Positions 13,313 to 24,455 of a stretch of 64,000 nucleotides of DNA are shown here, in pieces. Position 1 is the first letter of the stretch; each line of letters begins with the position of its first letter. Origin of the DNA: Pseudisothecium myosuroides (taxonomy: Eukaryota; Streptophyta; Bryopsida; Hypnales; Lembophyllaceae); contig OX637295.1 in assembly GCA_951799445.1 (NCBI GenBank), positions 372,001 through 436,000 of the forward strand, given 5' to 3'. The notes beneath the pieces were generated by a model, which saw only the letters and a program-made list of their open reading frames with translations, had not been told where the DNA came from and searched no databases. Made by a program: the position numbers and the translations under genes.

Positions 13313-14128
13313 GTGCACCTATTTTGCCAAGTTAAGTGATGTGTAACCTAGTCGATATTGCTCAACCTTCAACTGGAAAACACCATACACATCTGGAATT
13401 TGAAACTCCGTGAAATACAATCCCTGCACCATAAAACTGAAGGGATATGAGTTCAAAATCTGGTATCGCATCTAAAAGAACTTATAGAGGTAACAGCGTG
13501 GAACTGAGTGGATTGCTATATATAAAATTGAGACAAGCTTGGAGTGAGGACATGGGAAGACAGTGATAATATATATAAGCCTTTCCCAAATTATTCTAGC
13601 TTTCCAGCAAGGCTCATAACCACAAAATTGGAAACCAAAGATTGATCTAAAATCCGGAAAACAATAAGAAAAACATCCCCATGTGATTTAATTTGACATG
13701 AATGATAATCTTGTTAAATAAATAAACATGCTCGGATCCTAACAAGGCAAAGAAATCAATACCTTGCTATCCTGAGAAAGAGTCTTGAGAACATATGGAT
13801 TCATCATGTAAAACTGAAGTTGAACGTCATCGGCTTGATATGGCTGCCACTTCTTGTCATTCCATTTGTGTATCTCTAAAGAATACCTCTGGAGACACAA
13901 ATGAAGAAAAATATTAGGTCTGGTTATAAATTTTGGTTGGTGAAAGGTGTATAACAAACACAACAAGGACACCAATGGCAGGCAACTTTGTCTTGGAAAC
14001 TAAAATCACTTGCGGTTGAAACTTCAGATCATTGCCATGTGAAAAGGTTAAAAGATCCCCTGAACTTACAACATTGTCAGTAATCCGATACATAGAAGAC
14101 TCATTGGTCTCTCCAATCTTGTGGTGAT
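13313..14128 (-). pseudogene. OST48: OST48/DGL1-like pseudogene, three exons
   Basis: Three minus-strand exons match the C-terminal half of OST48 (plant DGL1), the 48 kDa subunit of the ER oligosaccharyltransferase that transfers N-glycans to nascent proteins. Exon a (14070-14128) encodes DHHKIGETNESSMYRITDN. Exon b (13763-13888) encodes [20 protein letters not shown]. Exon c (about 13313-13423) encodes [20 protein letters not shown]. Splice sites are good and the exon a/b and b/c phases agree. Exon a is cut on its upstream side by a CACTA-like terminus at 14129. Exon c ends at a TAG where a glutamine is expected before the next exon, which suggests CAG to TAG. I cannot find the conserved N-terminal half or the membrane-spanning C-terminus nearby. 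It is therefore a truncated remnant, either a gene relic or a transposon-captured fragment. Confidence 0.8.
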
Positions 14129-14357
14129 CACTACAAGAGGGAGGGGTGCTGTAATTGTGATTTTAAGGCAAAAAAACCATGTTTAAAGGTCATGTACTTT
14201 AAGTAAATATGTGCTTAAAAACATGTGCCTAGGACTTACCTTAATGTACATACTGAAGGGTCAGGACACGACCTTCCAGCACAAATGCATCTGACTTTTA
14301 AGTACACAGTAACGACATTCCCTTGTGACAACATATTCGTCACTGTGAAGGATTATT
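14129..14357. mobile_element. CACTA-like terminus inside OST48 exon
   Basis: The sequence CACTACAAGAGGG begins exactly where the OST48 exon homology stops, preceded by GAT as a possible 3 bp target duplication. CACTACAAGA is a typical CACTA-transposon end. The opposite end was not found with confidence. A CTTGTAGTG at 14461-14469 is followed by AAC, not GAT. Confidence 0.45.
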
Positions 14358-14545
14358 ACAACCAAGTGAATTGTTTAGATTCAACTGTTTCCCACATCTT
14401 GACACATGGCAAAATGTTGACGGTCTAGATGGTTCATGTTAGTGACGGCTAGGTGAATTGCTTGTAGTGAACTCTTAGCCACGTCTTGGCACATGGCAAA
14501 ATCTCGTCGGTGAAGATGGCTCATAGGAACGGTACAGCCAATTGC
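14358..14545. repeat. Two-plus copies of an ~85 bp direct repeat
   Basis: Blocks starting near 14358 and 14447 share 'tgaattg.tt', 'cttg.cacatggcaaaat' and 'gatgg.tcat', followed by a partial third start near 14536. They probably belong to the subterminal region of the CACTA-like element that begins at 14129. Confidence 0.5.
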
Positions 14546-16572
14546 TCGCCAAACCAGAATTCCAGAATTCAAGCATTCCAACATCCACGTGTCCTTTTTA
14601 CAAAAAATGCTTCAAGTAAAAACATTCAACGTTTCCGCCTCCTTTCTTTAAATGTTCTCTCATTCTCAGTCATGTCCAGAGAACTAATCACTGCTTACTT
14701 CTATGAATATAACAACTAACTCATTTTGCACTCATGGAGGTCAACGTCTTCCCCTTCACTAGTACAAGATAATAAGTCTGCATAGATAGAAATCTACTAC
14801 CTGTACACTCCAGTGATTCTGATGACAAAGAACATTGCAAGCTTTTCCATTCTGCAATTTCTGTTATGCAACGCTATAATCAACAACTGACATATAATTT
14901 TGAGGAATCTCATTACACGTCCATGAGCCTTGTAAGAAGCATATCTGGCCACACTATACTTCAACCATTCACTTCCTTCACGGTCTGATTCTTCAACTAT
15001 TCAGTCCATCCAGATGGGAATGGACATATTTTGGATGATCCAGTCGATGTGCAGGATGTCACTTTTATGCAGCGCCAACCTTTGGGAATCTCTTTCTTCG
15101 CATATTTAGAACCTGCCAACCCCATGACAATAGCCTTCCCAATTTCTTCCTTTCTCCCCCCAGTGAAAGCAAACACTTTGACGACATCACCACAGTCCAT
15201 CTGCAATATTGAATACAAACCTCACCTTAGTACCGACATTACAAGATCATTCAATCTGACCTGACGGAATTACATACTGGAATATAAGAAATGAAATAGC
15301 TACAAAGGAAATGCCATATAGCATTGAAGTCAACCAACATCCACAAAAACTGAACCGGCATCCACAGAAACTCATTCATATCTAATCCAACCTACAGAGT
15401 ACATTTCACATCCCTAGCCTAGCGTTACCATCACCACCCAGCAGCATGAACATGAAGATTGCATTGCCTTGAAACAAAGAGCTTCTGAAATCACTATCCA
15501 CTATAGATAGAATGTAATGAATACGCGACCCCTCTCTTAATTTCCCTACAACTTCTGCAAACAAGTTTTCTATACTGTAATGGTGACTATAAACTCATTT
15601 CAAACAGACTGCTTTTCCATGATTCTCATGCAAGAAATTTGAATTAACAAATTAACTTCACTGCACACTCACATGTGTCTCTTGCAAGTCCTCCCTTGAT
15701 TCCCGTTCACGTACATTTGACACTTGCTCCAGCAGATGGAACGACCTTTTTTTGTGTGATACGCAAAGCACCGTCTCCTCTGATTGCTTCTTCTCTGCCG
15801 TTCTTTCTCCAAATTTTTGTGATTCATGTTGATGTATATTCCCGTCTTTGGGCTTTATGTTCTCCTTCATGTTTTCCAAAACTTTCAACAAATAAGTTAC
15901 TGCGGTTAGTTTAAATTAAAAGTACATGATCTTCAAATATTCACTATTCCATTCACCAACAACATTCGCCCTCCACTGTACGAAATCCTTGCTCAATATT
16001 CAGGAGTTCCAATTTCTATACTCACTGTCTGCACACTGATAATTTTGACTGCCATGCTCGAAGAGCTCATTCCTTATTCGTTTATTTTCCTAGTTAAACA
16101 GCTTCAATCAGTGATTACCGGGAATTGTATTACTAATCTAGAAGCTCGCAATTATCCTTCAGCGAAATCAAGAAAATAATGAAAACAATTCAACCACATT
16201 CACTGGAAACATCCACATTACCTTATCCATTTTCCTTTGAGACTCACATCCAGTATGAAACACTAAACCTCTCTGACCTACATTACAAGAGCTATACCTC
16301 CAATAAACGAACATACTAAAGCTCCCTTTGTAGAAAACACCGTTATGATTCGTCGCCAGACATTGTTCGTCTTCACAAATTGAATATTAGCAACAACTAC
16401 AGGCAATACAAACATGGAACATCCACTTCCGAACCTACATGGGCAGTGGACCCACGACGTTGACGATTCCCAAACATGAATACACGTTCATTGACATCAT
16501 CCAATGATAGCGACTGTGTCTACTGTCAGTTTGTCATCCACAATCGAAGTTCTAATTCGCCTAAATTCTTAC
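14546..16572. other. No identified gene; one possible exon on minus strand
   Basis: A minus-strand open segment near 15205-15031 encodes a plausible protein piece (MDCGDVVKVFAFTGGRKEEI) next to a possible acceptor. I do not recognise it. Another open segment at 15891-15658 (-) is charged and unrecognised. Nothing else is supportable here. Confidence 0.35.
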
Positions 16573-17681
16573 CACTACTAGAAAGATGGGCCCTAATCAG
16601 CATGTTTTTTGTTGTTTACAATTAATTTCAACACTATTTCATGTGGAAACGGATTTCACGTCCTAAACGATTTTTGAACTAACTAAGATTTCGTGCATGT
16701 GTTGATTTCAACTACGAGGCATGGTGTAGGCCCGATTTGGCATTGACAGAGTGGGGCCCTCTGATGTATTCCACCAAAGTGCCATGTGGATTACTCTCGA
16801 AGATTACTGCTATCGTAAAAATGACCAGTGGTAACTTCAGGCTTCCTCCCAGCCTTCGAATACATGCGAACTCAGAGAAGGAAATCGACTTATCCACTTT
16901 TCGAGAAAGCTGCCTTACACTTCTTTACTGACACCTGAAGATAATTGAATCGCTTATTTTAAGCTCAACCTCTTTTTCTGGCATACTGTTTTACACTTGT
17001 TTTAGCTTTCCAGAAACACAGATTCACTTCTATGCAAACTTTCAAAGCGCGTTCCATGCACCAAAATTCATCCGGCCCATACATATAATAAGACAGTTTA
17101 TTTTAATCTTATTAATCTCATCATTTAAATACCATTGAAGATGTATTTTTGAGACTTCCATTATAACATGCACCCATACAATCTTCTCAAAAAGCACAAT
17201 GACAGCTATTGCAACGCCTTCTTATTTCCAGAATATAAAGCCAGTCCTGAATTTTCATTCCATGATATCAGTATCATGCGTACATGGCTAGCATGGCCAT
17301 TTTTGTCCACGCTCAATAGAGTGACAGCCCTTGTCATTCTAAAACACCGTGTACCTCAAGGACCTTCAACAACACAGAAATCTTACCCATCCCATTACCA
17401 ATACCCCACCTCCAATTACTAGTCCAATTCTGTACTTAAAGAGAATTGACCGTGTCTAATTCATTCTGAAACCATGACTTCCTCAAACCTCCCTCCCATT
17501 ACAATAAAAAACCCACCAGGACTGCATACAACTGCAGTTACGTGGCTGGATTTACAACACTCCAACCAAAAGGCTAATACACACAACCACAATGTCCAGA
17601 CCTCTGAACACAGGGGACAACACCTCGCACATCCGACGAACCTCATAACTTGTCGACATATTCGCCCCCGGGTTGCAAAAC

Positions 17682-18764
17682 CTAGTCTTCTTCCTCGGAA
17701 GATGCACCCGACTCCCCTAAGTCCAAATCCGGCAGTGGAACCTCCTGAAGCCACTTTGCCACTGGATTGTCGCGCTGAATTGTCCTCCTCGTTTGCAATG
17801 GAGCGTCGTTCTCCTCTGCAATGATCTGTGGCGCACGGAGTCCCTTGTGGTCCGCATCTTCCCCTATAGCGAACAGTCCAGCGTCTTCATCAGCACCAAC
17901 TTTGCCGTGTACTCTGCAACCTCGGACCTCTTTACGGAGAACGACCTTCCATCCTGGATCCTCTCTTGCGTCCACAAAATAAACTTGTTGCACATGCATG
18001 GGAAATGCAAACGACTCAGCTCCGAATGGTACTAGCTGACGAAAGTTTGCAAAAGTGAATCCCCACTTGTCCTTCTTCATCGTGGCGTTGCTTCCTCCAT
18101 AGTTCGCCTTCACCCAGTTGCATAAAAGTACTATCACGCAGAGGCCTCCGTAATTTCATTCCACAATTTCCTCGAATTGACCCACGTATTCCACGTCTGC
18201 AACCACTAGATTCCGATCTTGTACACCCGATCTCCAGGGTCAGCAAAAAGTAGCAGCAACACCCAAATCACAAGTCCTCAAATGGCCCTCCACGCCGGCT
18301 ACACGCAAGTGATTCCCAAATGCCCACATGCTTCTATACTTTGTGGCAAACTCGGAAGGAAGCTTTGACAAACATACGACATCTCCACTCACCTCGTCCG
18401 GGTTGGCACGTACCTTTTCTAAGATATGCTCTTCCAACCACTTCGAAAAAGGCTTGGATTGCCTTAGTTCCACATGATACCGGATGTTGCGCTAACCACG
18501 TCGACGAGGATTCATGATCCTAAACTGTCTCTGCTCTTCTGCAAATGTCACGAGGTAATCCTCGTACAGCCTACAATTCCACAACACGTACTTATCAGCC
18601 GCAGATAGCACATCCATTTAATTTTCAGTGGCTTCCCCTGGATACCATGAGTACATACTAAACAAACAATGACTGCGGATTTGAAGAAATGACCATCTGC
18701 ATGTCCACTTAACAAGTTTGAAGCTTGCTTAGGAAAAAAGGGGGACGTCCAACATGTAATAATT
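17682..18764 (-). pseudogene. CACTA TNP2 transposase, C-terminal part (DUF4216-like)
   Basis: Reading right to left, the pieces are: FFPKQASNLLSGHADGHFFK near 18.7 kb; a segment near 18.6 kb with VLWNCRLYEDYLV; one at 18473-18240 with LRQSKPFSKWLEEHILEKV; and one at 18137-17682 with KKDKWGFTFANFRQLVPFG and AFPMHVQQVYFVDAREDPGW. The last is the DUF4216-type C-terminal block of CACTA TNP2 proteins. The ending is acidic (SGASSEEED). The pieces are in different frames with stops, so the gene is inactive. Its left end is cut at 18764 by the LTR that begins at 18765. Confidence 0.75.
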
Positions 18765-18993
18765 TGTCGCAATGTGAATTTTTGGTTTTTTGTAAGTTAT
18801 CTAAATCTTGGAACGGAAACCGTGATCTGGTATCCGGATTCAAGCAAGAGCTAATAGGAAACCGGAAATTAGTTACGGAACGGAAGAAGGTGACAATCCG
18901 GATTTGATCTGAATTTAAATCGGATTGGAGTTGGAGCGGATCTGAGTTGGAACGGATTGGGTCAGGAACGGATTTGGTCATGATGACAGATCA

Positions 18994-19005
18994 GACTATA
19001 TATAG
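18994..19005 (+). promoter_or_regulatory. TATA box 1 in family 1 LTR
   Basis: ACTATATATAGG lies about 280 bp upstream of the LTR ORF. The same box is kept at the matching position in the copies at 28305-28316 (ACTATAAATAGG) and 47347-47360 (minus strand). It is placed to drive the LTR-internal ORF. Confidence 0.6.
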
Positions 19006-19282
19006 GCTGACCAATCCAGTGACCACTCTTTTTCAATCTTCATTTGCGGAAATCTCGCTCCAGCTTGTACTTAGCTTCCCTCCCCAGCGCTTCACTCCCT
19101 TGTTTTGTGAGTTTGTTTGTGTGTGCGTGTTAGTGTGTTAGAGCGCACAGCGCTTTAGCGTGTGTTGCAGGTTTAGAGGTATTCCGGTTGAGATCGGAAG
19201 AGCGAAGGTGAGAAACGAGACGTGCGGCTAGGAGAGGGAAAGGTAGCCTCAGTGAGAATCCGGTTTAGCACAGCTCGTGTCC

Positions 19283-21049
19283 ATGCCTCAGCTCCGCAAG
19301 AGTAGAGCAGGGCCGTCCAGTTCCTCCGCAGTAGAAGTGAAACTCCGGAAGGTGTGTCCGATCATTCCAGCAGACGAGAAGGAAAAGGACAACCTGATAG
19401 AGGATCTCGCCAAGATGGGTTGCGGAGGACTGATCGATAAACCCTGGGGGTTTAGGGAGGAACGGATGATTCGAGAGCTGTTGGGAAAACTCTCGAATCA
19501 GTTCGACAAGACCATCCGCGGAATTCCGGGCAGTTGGACGGAAGAGATGTGGAAGGCGGTGTACGAATTCCGGTCCGGAGGTCGAGGGATGGCCTCCTCG
19601 AAGGAAGGATACACTCGGGGGAAGTTCCGGAGCGACGTGGACTCGAAGGATGGGCATGCGGTCGCGGATTGTCTGGACGACCGGCATCGAAACCTTTTGT
19701 AGTTCCTGGTTCCGATCATCCACCCGGAGAAGCCGACGAGGGTGACCATCGCCATCGGGAACCTCATTTTCGGAGCCCTGAGCGGGGAACGGAAAGTAGA
19801 TTGGGCCAGGATTTTATTCGATCTGGTCAACCGTTTGATTCCTAAGATCGGAAGAAGTAGGCCGACTCCGTTGAGTCCCTACATCTTCCATCTTTACAAG
19901 CACAATCAACTCCTCACGGATACGGAGGAGAAGGAGTGGAAGACTCACGAATCACTCCTAAAGTATGGAGAATCGGAATCGGAAGAAGAGCAGGAGGAAG
20001 TATCCGGTTCCGAGGAGGAAGAAGAAGAAGAGGAGGAGCAACTCCGGCCGCAGCACAAGCGGCAGAAGACGACGCCTCTTCACCGGAGAGGAACCCCAAC
20101 CCCTCCGGGTGAGACCTCCAACCTTGGGAAGAAACCGGTTTATGAAGAACCGGGTCCTTCCGGATCGGATCCGACGGATCCGTTCAACCAGCTGATCAAC
20201 ATCCTGAGCGATGTGCGAGCAGACTAGACAGTGAAGAAGCTGGTTCTGAACCAGATCAGCGAGCTGGTGGGAGCACCAGCAGACAGCAACCTTGCAGGAG
20301 TGGTTGCAGATTTTATCTCCAGCCCGGATGAGATCCGGAAGCAAGAAGCGGAGATACGACGACTCCAAGAGGAGAATGAGTTGTTGAAGACGGAATTGTT
20401 GCTCCTCAAGGAGGACATGGCTACCACACGGGAGATGGCAGAGGCTACCCGGAAAGTAGCCGAGGATGTGAAGGCCACTTTCGGGACAACCGGAGAGGCC
20501 GTCACCAAATCCAAACTGTTTGACGAGGGAGTCCTCAAGGAGAAGAAGATATCCGGAACCAGGTTGGTCCGGATCTTGACGGACTACTCCGAGAAGGTGG
20601 ATTTGGTGATGATGGAAGCGCGAGAAGCTGCAAACTGGATGGAGGAGAGCAGCCGAAAGCTGAACGGAGTGACATTGTCACGGTCGTTCCATCTGTCCGA
20701 TCTTTCAATGCCAGGGTCTTTTCCGAACGTGGGCATTCAGACGGAAGGAAAGGAGGGAACTCCCCAGTCAAAGAAGAGTGGGAGGAAGCTCGCGCACACC
20801 ATCAACTTGGATTCGTCACCGAATCTCCCAGAACGTGAAACCGGGGAGCGGAACCGGAACTTGACGGATGTCTTCGAGTAGCTGGGAACGGAACCGCCTA
20901 GAAGTCCCACACTGAACCCGGGGAAGGATCAAAGTATGGATCTAACCCCAGATCAGGGTGAGGATCAAGATCAGAGCGTGGACCAAGGCGAAGACCAAGT
21001 CATGGACGAAAGAACGGATCAAGGAGTAGATCCGGTTATGATAGGGTAG
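19283..21049 (+). pseudogene. LTR-internal ORF, copy A (589 codons, three TAG stops)
   Basis: One reading frame runs from ATG at 19283 to TAG at 21047-21049, interrupted by in-frame TAGs at about 19700, 20225 and 20879. Other copies have CAG or TGG at these places, so the ancestral gene was open. The product begins MPQLRKSRAGPSSSS. It has a conserved globular part of about 220 residues (GNLIFGALSGERKVDWARI; SPYIFHLYKHNQLLTD), then a run of Glu/Asp, a basic stretch, a predicted coiled coil (EIRRLQEENELLKTELLLLK) and an Asp/Gln-rich tail. I do not recognise the family. The globular part faintly resembles plant transposon-associated domains near gag, which is only an impression. Coding sequence inside an LTR is unusual. 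Confidence 0.75.
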
Positions 21050-21210
21050 TTAGGATTTTAGTTGTAAATATTTGTTAGTTAGGACCGGACCGGATTTGGT
21101 CCGGTGTGTCTGGTCTGGATCGGATGTTTTCCGGTCTGGCCGGCTCGGCAGGGACCGAAAGTTCCGCGCGGACTTTCTGGGCCCCTTTTTGTTGACTTTT
21201 GAGTTTTAAA

Positions 21211-21227
21211 GTGTATATTAGTCAGTC
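21211..21227 (+). promoter_or_regulatory. TATA-like box 2 in family 1 LTR
   Basis: GTGTATATTAGTCAGTC lies after the LTR ORF and about 1 kb before the LTR end. It is kept in copy B (GTATATAAGTCAGTC near 32978) and copy C (near 45104-45125, minus). It would suit the start of the genomic RNA (start of R), leaving the ORF inside U3. This role is inferred from position. Confidence 0.5.
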
Positions 21228-22259
21228 TCTGCGAAGGAGACTGGGTGTCTTTTCCCTTGAGTTTTTGTGCATTCTCTATTGATTTCTTGTTGTACGTCTC
21301 TCCCGCGCGTGGCAGGGCTGTTTTGGTGAGGAGTTAGGAAGATGTATGCAGATTCTGGAGAGATTTCTCCCCTTAGTGTGTTTGTTTTTCTCTTATGTGC
21401 AGGTGAGTGGGTATTCTAAGTGTTGGGAGTGGGTTTCAGTTCCTCAGCATCTCTGCAGTTCACGGTTCCGGGCGAGAAAACCGTTGTTAGGCTAGGCGGA
21501 TAGGGAAGGAGCCCTTAGTCGCGCTAGAACTCCTGGATAGGAAATCCGGTTGAGTGTCCGATCTCCCGTGAGGTCTCGCTGTCCTAGATGGTAAACGGAA
21601 GGACTTTAGTTGATGTTGGAACGGACGAGTTCGCTTGTAACCACCTAACTTTGCACGGAGGGAACTTGGCATCAAGGTCGTTGTAGTATGAGAGGATCGT
21701 ACGGGGGGTCTTTGTGTGTCCTGCAAACCGGATCGTTGTCCGGGTGGCTGTGAGAGATCAAACCGGATCCGCGCTAGTGTAGGAAGTAGTGGATTAGAGA
21801 AGTGGGTCTTCAGCCACTATAAGTCACGGAAGGAGTGGCGGGCCTGCCACTCTCAAAAGCAAGCGGCGAACCCTCTGATGGTGAAACAGAGGCAAAACTA
21901 AACCGAAGTGGAGTGAGGGTACGTGTGAGAGGACCGGATCGGATCGGTCCAGAGGAGTTCCAGGATCTGAAGTTGTAGGATTCTGGGTTGTGAAAGTTTT
22001 ACAGGACCGAATAGCTTGACAGGCCGGAAGAAATAGAGAGAGGTCTGGTCGTTGTTTTCGGTGTGTTGTTGTTTCCGGTTTTAGATCTAGGACCGAAAAG
22101 TAGAAATTGGATACTGGCTGAGCTTAAGTTGGGAATAGAGCTAGACACTTCACAGAATCTCGTGGGTTCGATCTTTAGAGTCATTTTGTTATGCTTTAGA
22201 GTGATTTTTGGGAGTATAACAGGGAATTCACTTACTCTGTGCTGCGACATGCAAAAATC

Positions 22260-22280
22260 TGGCGTCGCTGCCGGGGATTC
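22260..22280 (+). other. Primer binding site (-)-strand start
   Basis: TGGCGTCGCTGCCGGGGATTC starts 11 bases after the LTR end. It begins TGG, complementary to a tRNA CCA end, and resembles the arginine-tRNA-type sites of plant Tat/Ogre-like elements. The exact tRNA was not checked. Confidence 0.7.
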
Positions 22281-22391
22281 TAAAGCTGTCAGTGTTTATT
22301 CCGAGTAGCGAAGTCAGTAGTTGTTTTATTTTCCTTCTTGTCTTTTCCAGATCGAGTTTTGGTTTTTGACGAAAAACCGGATTTCGCATTC

Positions 22392-24413
22392 ATGAGAAGA
22401 AATACAGGAAGTGAAAGAAGGTCTGAATGATTGAAGAAGAATCAAGGAGAATCGTCTGGACCTGGTTTTAGTGATCCGGATAACTTTGATCCGGGTGACC
22501 AACCGATCTTTGTACCTGCGCCTGGAGAGCAGATCGAAAGTCCGAGATCGGGAAATACTCCGTCAACTTCTGAACGAGGTTCTGAACCGGAAGGGGAAGA
22601 ACCGGATTCGGAAGAAGAAGAAGTCATGACCCGGTTAAGGTACAAACGTTACAAGGGCGACGGTAGCCAAGATGCGGATGAATGGCTGTGCGAGTTTGAA
22701 TCGACTGCACTCGCCAACCAAGAGAATGAGGCGGCCCAGCGAAGAATCTTTCAAGGATTGCTGAAGGGAGAAGCTCTCAAATGGTACCAAGATGTTCCGG
22801 ATCTGATCCGGGATAACTGGGATCAGCTGAGAACGGACTTTCTGCAAGCTTTCCGGGAAGTTGGTGGAGAAGCCAGAGCTTTGGGCCGGTTGAGCACATT
22901 GACGATGAAATCGTCCGAATCCGTGCGAAAGTACGGGCAGAGAGTGAAAGCTCTCATGCAGAAGTTAACCACTGAGATTGCTCCGAGTTTGCAGGTGGAG
23001 TGGTACGTTGCCGGATTACCCGAGTCAATGGGATTCCTGATCCGACAAACGCGCCCAAGAACGCTCAGAGAGGCCATGGATGCTGCAACCAATTACGAGA
23101 ATTCAGCGCAGTCACTCCGGAAGTCCCTGAAACGAAGCGAAGAGCAAGCCAGAGGGAAGGGCAAGAAAATCGACCGGAAATTGAAGCATCGAAAGAAGGT
23201 CTCAGACTCGGAAAGTACTTCTGAGTCTACCGGATCGGATATTTCCGATCGGAGTTCATCCAGTTCGGATACGGAACGGAGTGTTTCACCTCCCCGACGT
23301 TCATCCAAGAAGGGGCAGAGTCAAAAGACCGTTGTGAAAGTGAAGGCAGAGGAGACGGATTCTAAGAAGGCAATCAAGAAACTCCAAGACACTTTGGAGG
23401 CGATCTAGGTCAACATCGCAGAGAACCGGAGACCAAGACGGATCGTGCCGACTTCCCGATCCAACGTCTGGTGCGGAAGGTGTGGCGAACCGGGTCATTA
23501 CCCGAGCGAGTGCCAAAGAACCAACCCGAAGCACGTTCACTTCGTGTATCCAGAAGAAGAAGAGGTGTACTACACCATGGCACCTGAGGAAGAGGAGGAA
23601 GTTTACCAGATTCAGCCGACTTATGCGAGAGGAAAAGGGATTGCTGTTCCAATCCGTTCCAACATGCTGAACCAGAATTTCCTACCCGGTCCTAGTCAAG
23701 GCGTCATGATGCAGCAACCGATGCGAGCGTATCCGGATAGACAAGTGGTGATTTGTTATGGATGTGGAGAACCGGGACACTATTCCAGTAACTGTCCTAA
23801 CAAGGGAGTAGCACAAGGTGCGCCACGGATTCTTCCATGCCAGAATTGCCAGGAGTATGGACATCCGGAGGATCAATGTCCAAAACCAGTACAGCTGCGA
23901 CCGGTTTACAAGCAAGTCCAGATTCTTCCCAGGGAGCAGACCGCACTCAATTACGGTCACTCTGCTGGAACGGAGAATCCGGAGAAATGACGGTGCGGGG
24001 TGGAGCTGCCAGGAGGAGCGGAGAGCGTGGTCAACCGAGTATCGACCCGCAGTTCCACCAGGAACCAATCCGGTCGTACCATTAGGAGAAATAAGAAGAA
24101 GTCGAGAAGGAAACCGGAATCGAGTAGCGATTCGGATTGTCCTTCTCCAGAGCCTAGACCGGAACCACAGTTAGTTCACTCTGAGGAAGGGATAGGCAGT
24201 AACCGGATTTCGATAGATATCAGCGCAGAGATCCGAACGGAAATCTCTGGACCGGATATATTACGGAATCAGAAGAAGGTTAGTTTTAGTGACACACCAG
24301 TGATCATTAATCCGGTTGTAAATACGCATGAGTATAACATCATCCAGGATATAAAGGATCAGAAGGCGAATGTCACAATCGGGCAGCTCCTGCATGACAA
24401 CGTGATGTACTAG
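22392..24413 (+). pseudogene. gag: Gag of family 1 Gypsy element
   Basis: The frame opens at ATG 22392 and continues as one frame into pol, broken by TGA (22428), TAG (23406), TGA (about 23988) and TAG (about 24411). It carries the retrotransposon gag domain at about 22630-23110 (DADEWLCEFE; RIFQGLLKGEALKWYQDV; GLPESMGFLIRQ). A basic/serine-rich stretch follows, then three CCHC-type zinc knuckles between 23470 and 23890 (CGRCGEPGHYPSEC, CYGCGEPGHYSSNC, CQNCQEYGHPEDQC). Gag would form the particle and bind genomic RNA. The stops fit C-to-T changes of CGA or CAG codons. The single gag-pol frame with only such stops suggests a fairly young but silenced copy. Confidence 0.85.
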
Positions 24414-24455
24414 AAGCTGATCCGAGACGCCTAGACCCGGAAACGGAAGAAGAAG

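Larger units (their letters stand above)
18765..22249 (+). repeat. 5' LTR of family 1, 3485 bp
   Basis: Starts TGTCGC and ends GCGACA, a perfect 6 bp terminal inversion. The same unit occurs as solo LTRs at 28077-34234 (after removing two insertions, about 3.49 kb) and at 44086-47587 (minus, 3502 bp). Each of those has its own 5 bp target duplication, which fixes the LTR ends. It contains two TATA-like boxes and a long ORF between them. Confidence 0.9.

Noticed and set aside
14129..14469. A complete short CACTA MITE between CACTACAAG and CTTGTAGTG
   Set aside because: Flanking triplets differ (GAT and AAC), and the OST48 exon does not resume after 14469.
22063..22308. Short plus-strand ORF near the LTR end, mirrored in the other copies
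   Set aside because: It overlaps the LTR 3' end and primer binding site and is best explained as non-coding LTR sequence shared by all copies.
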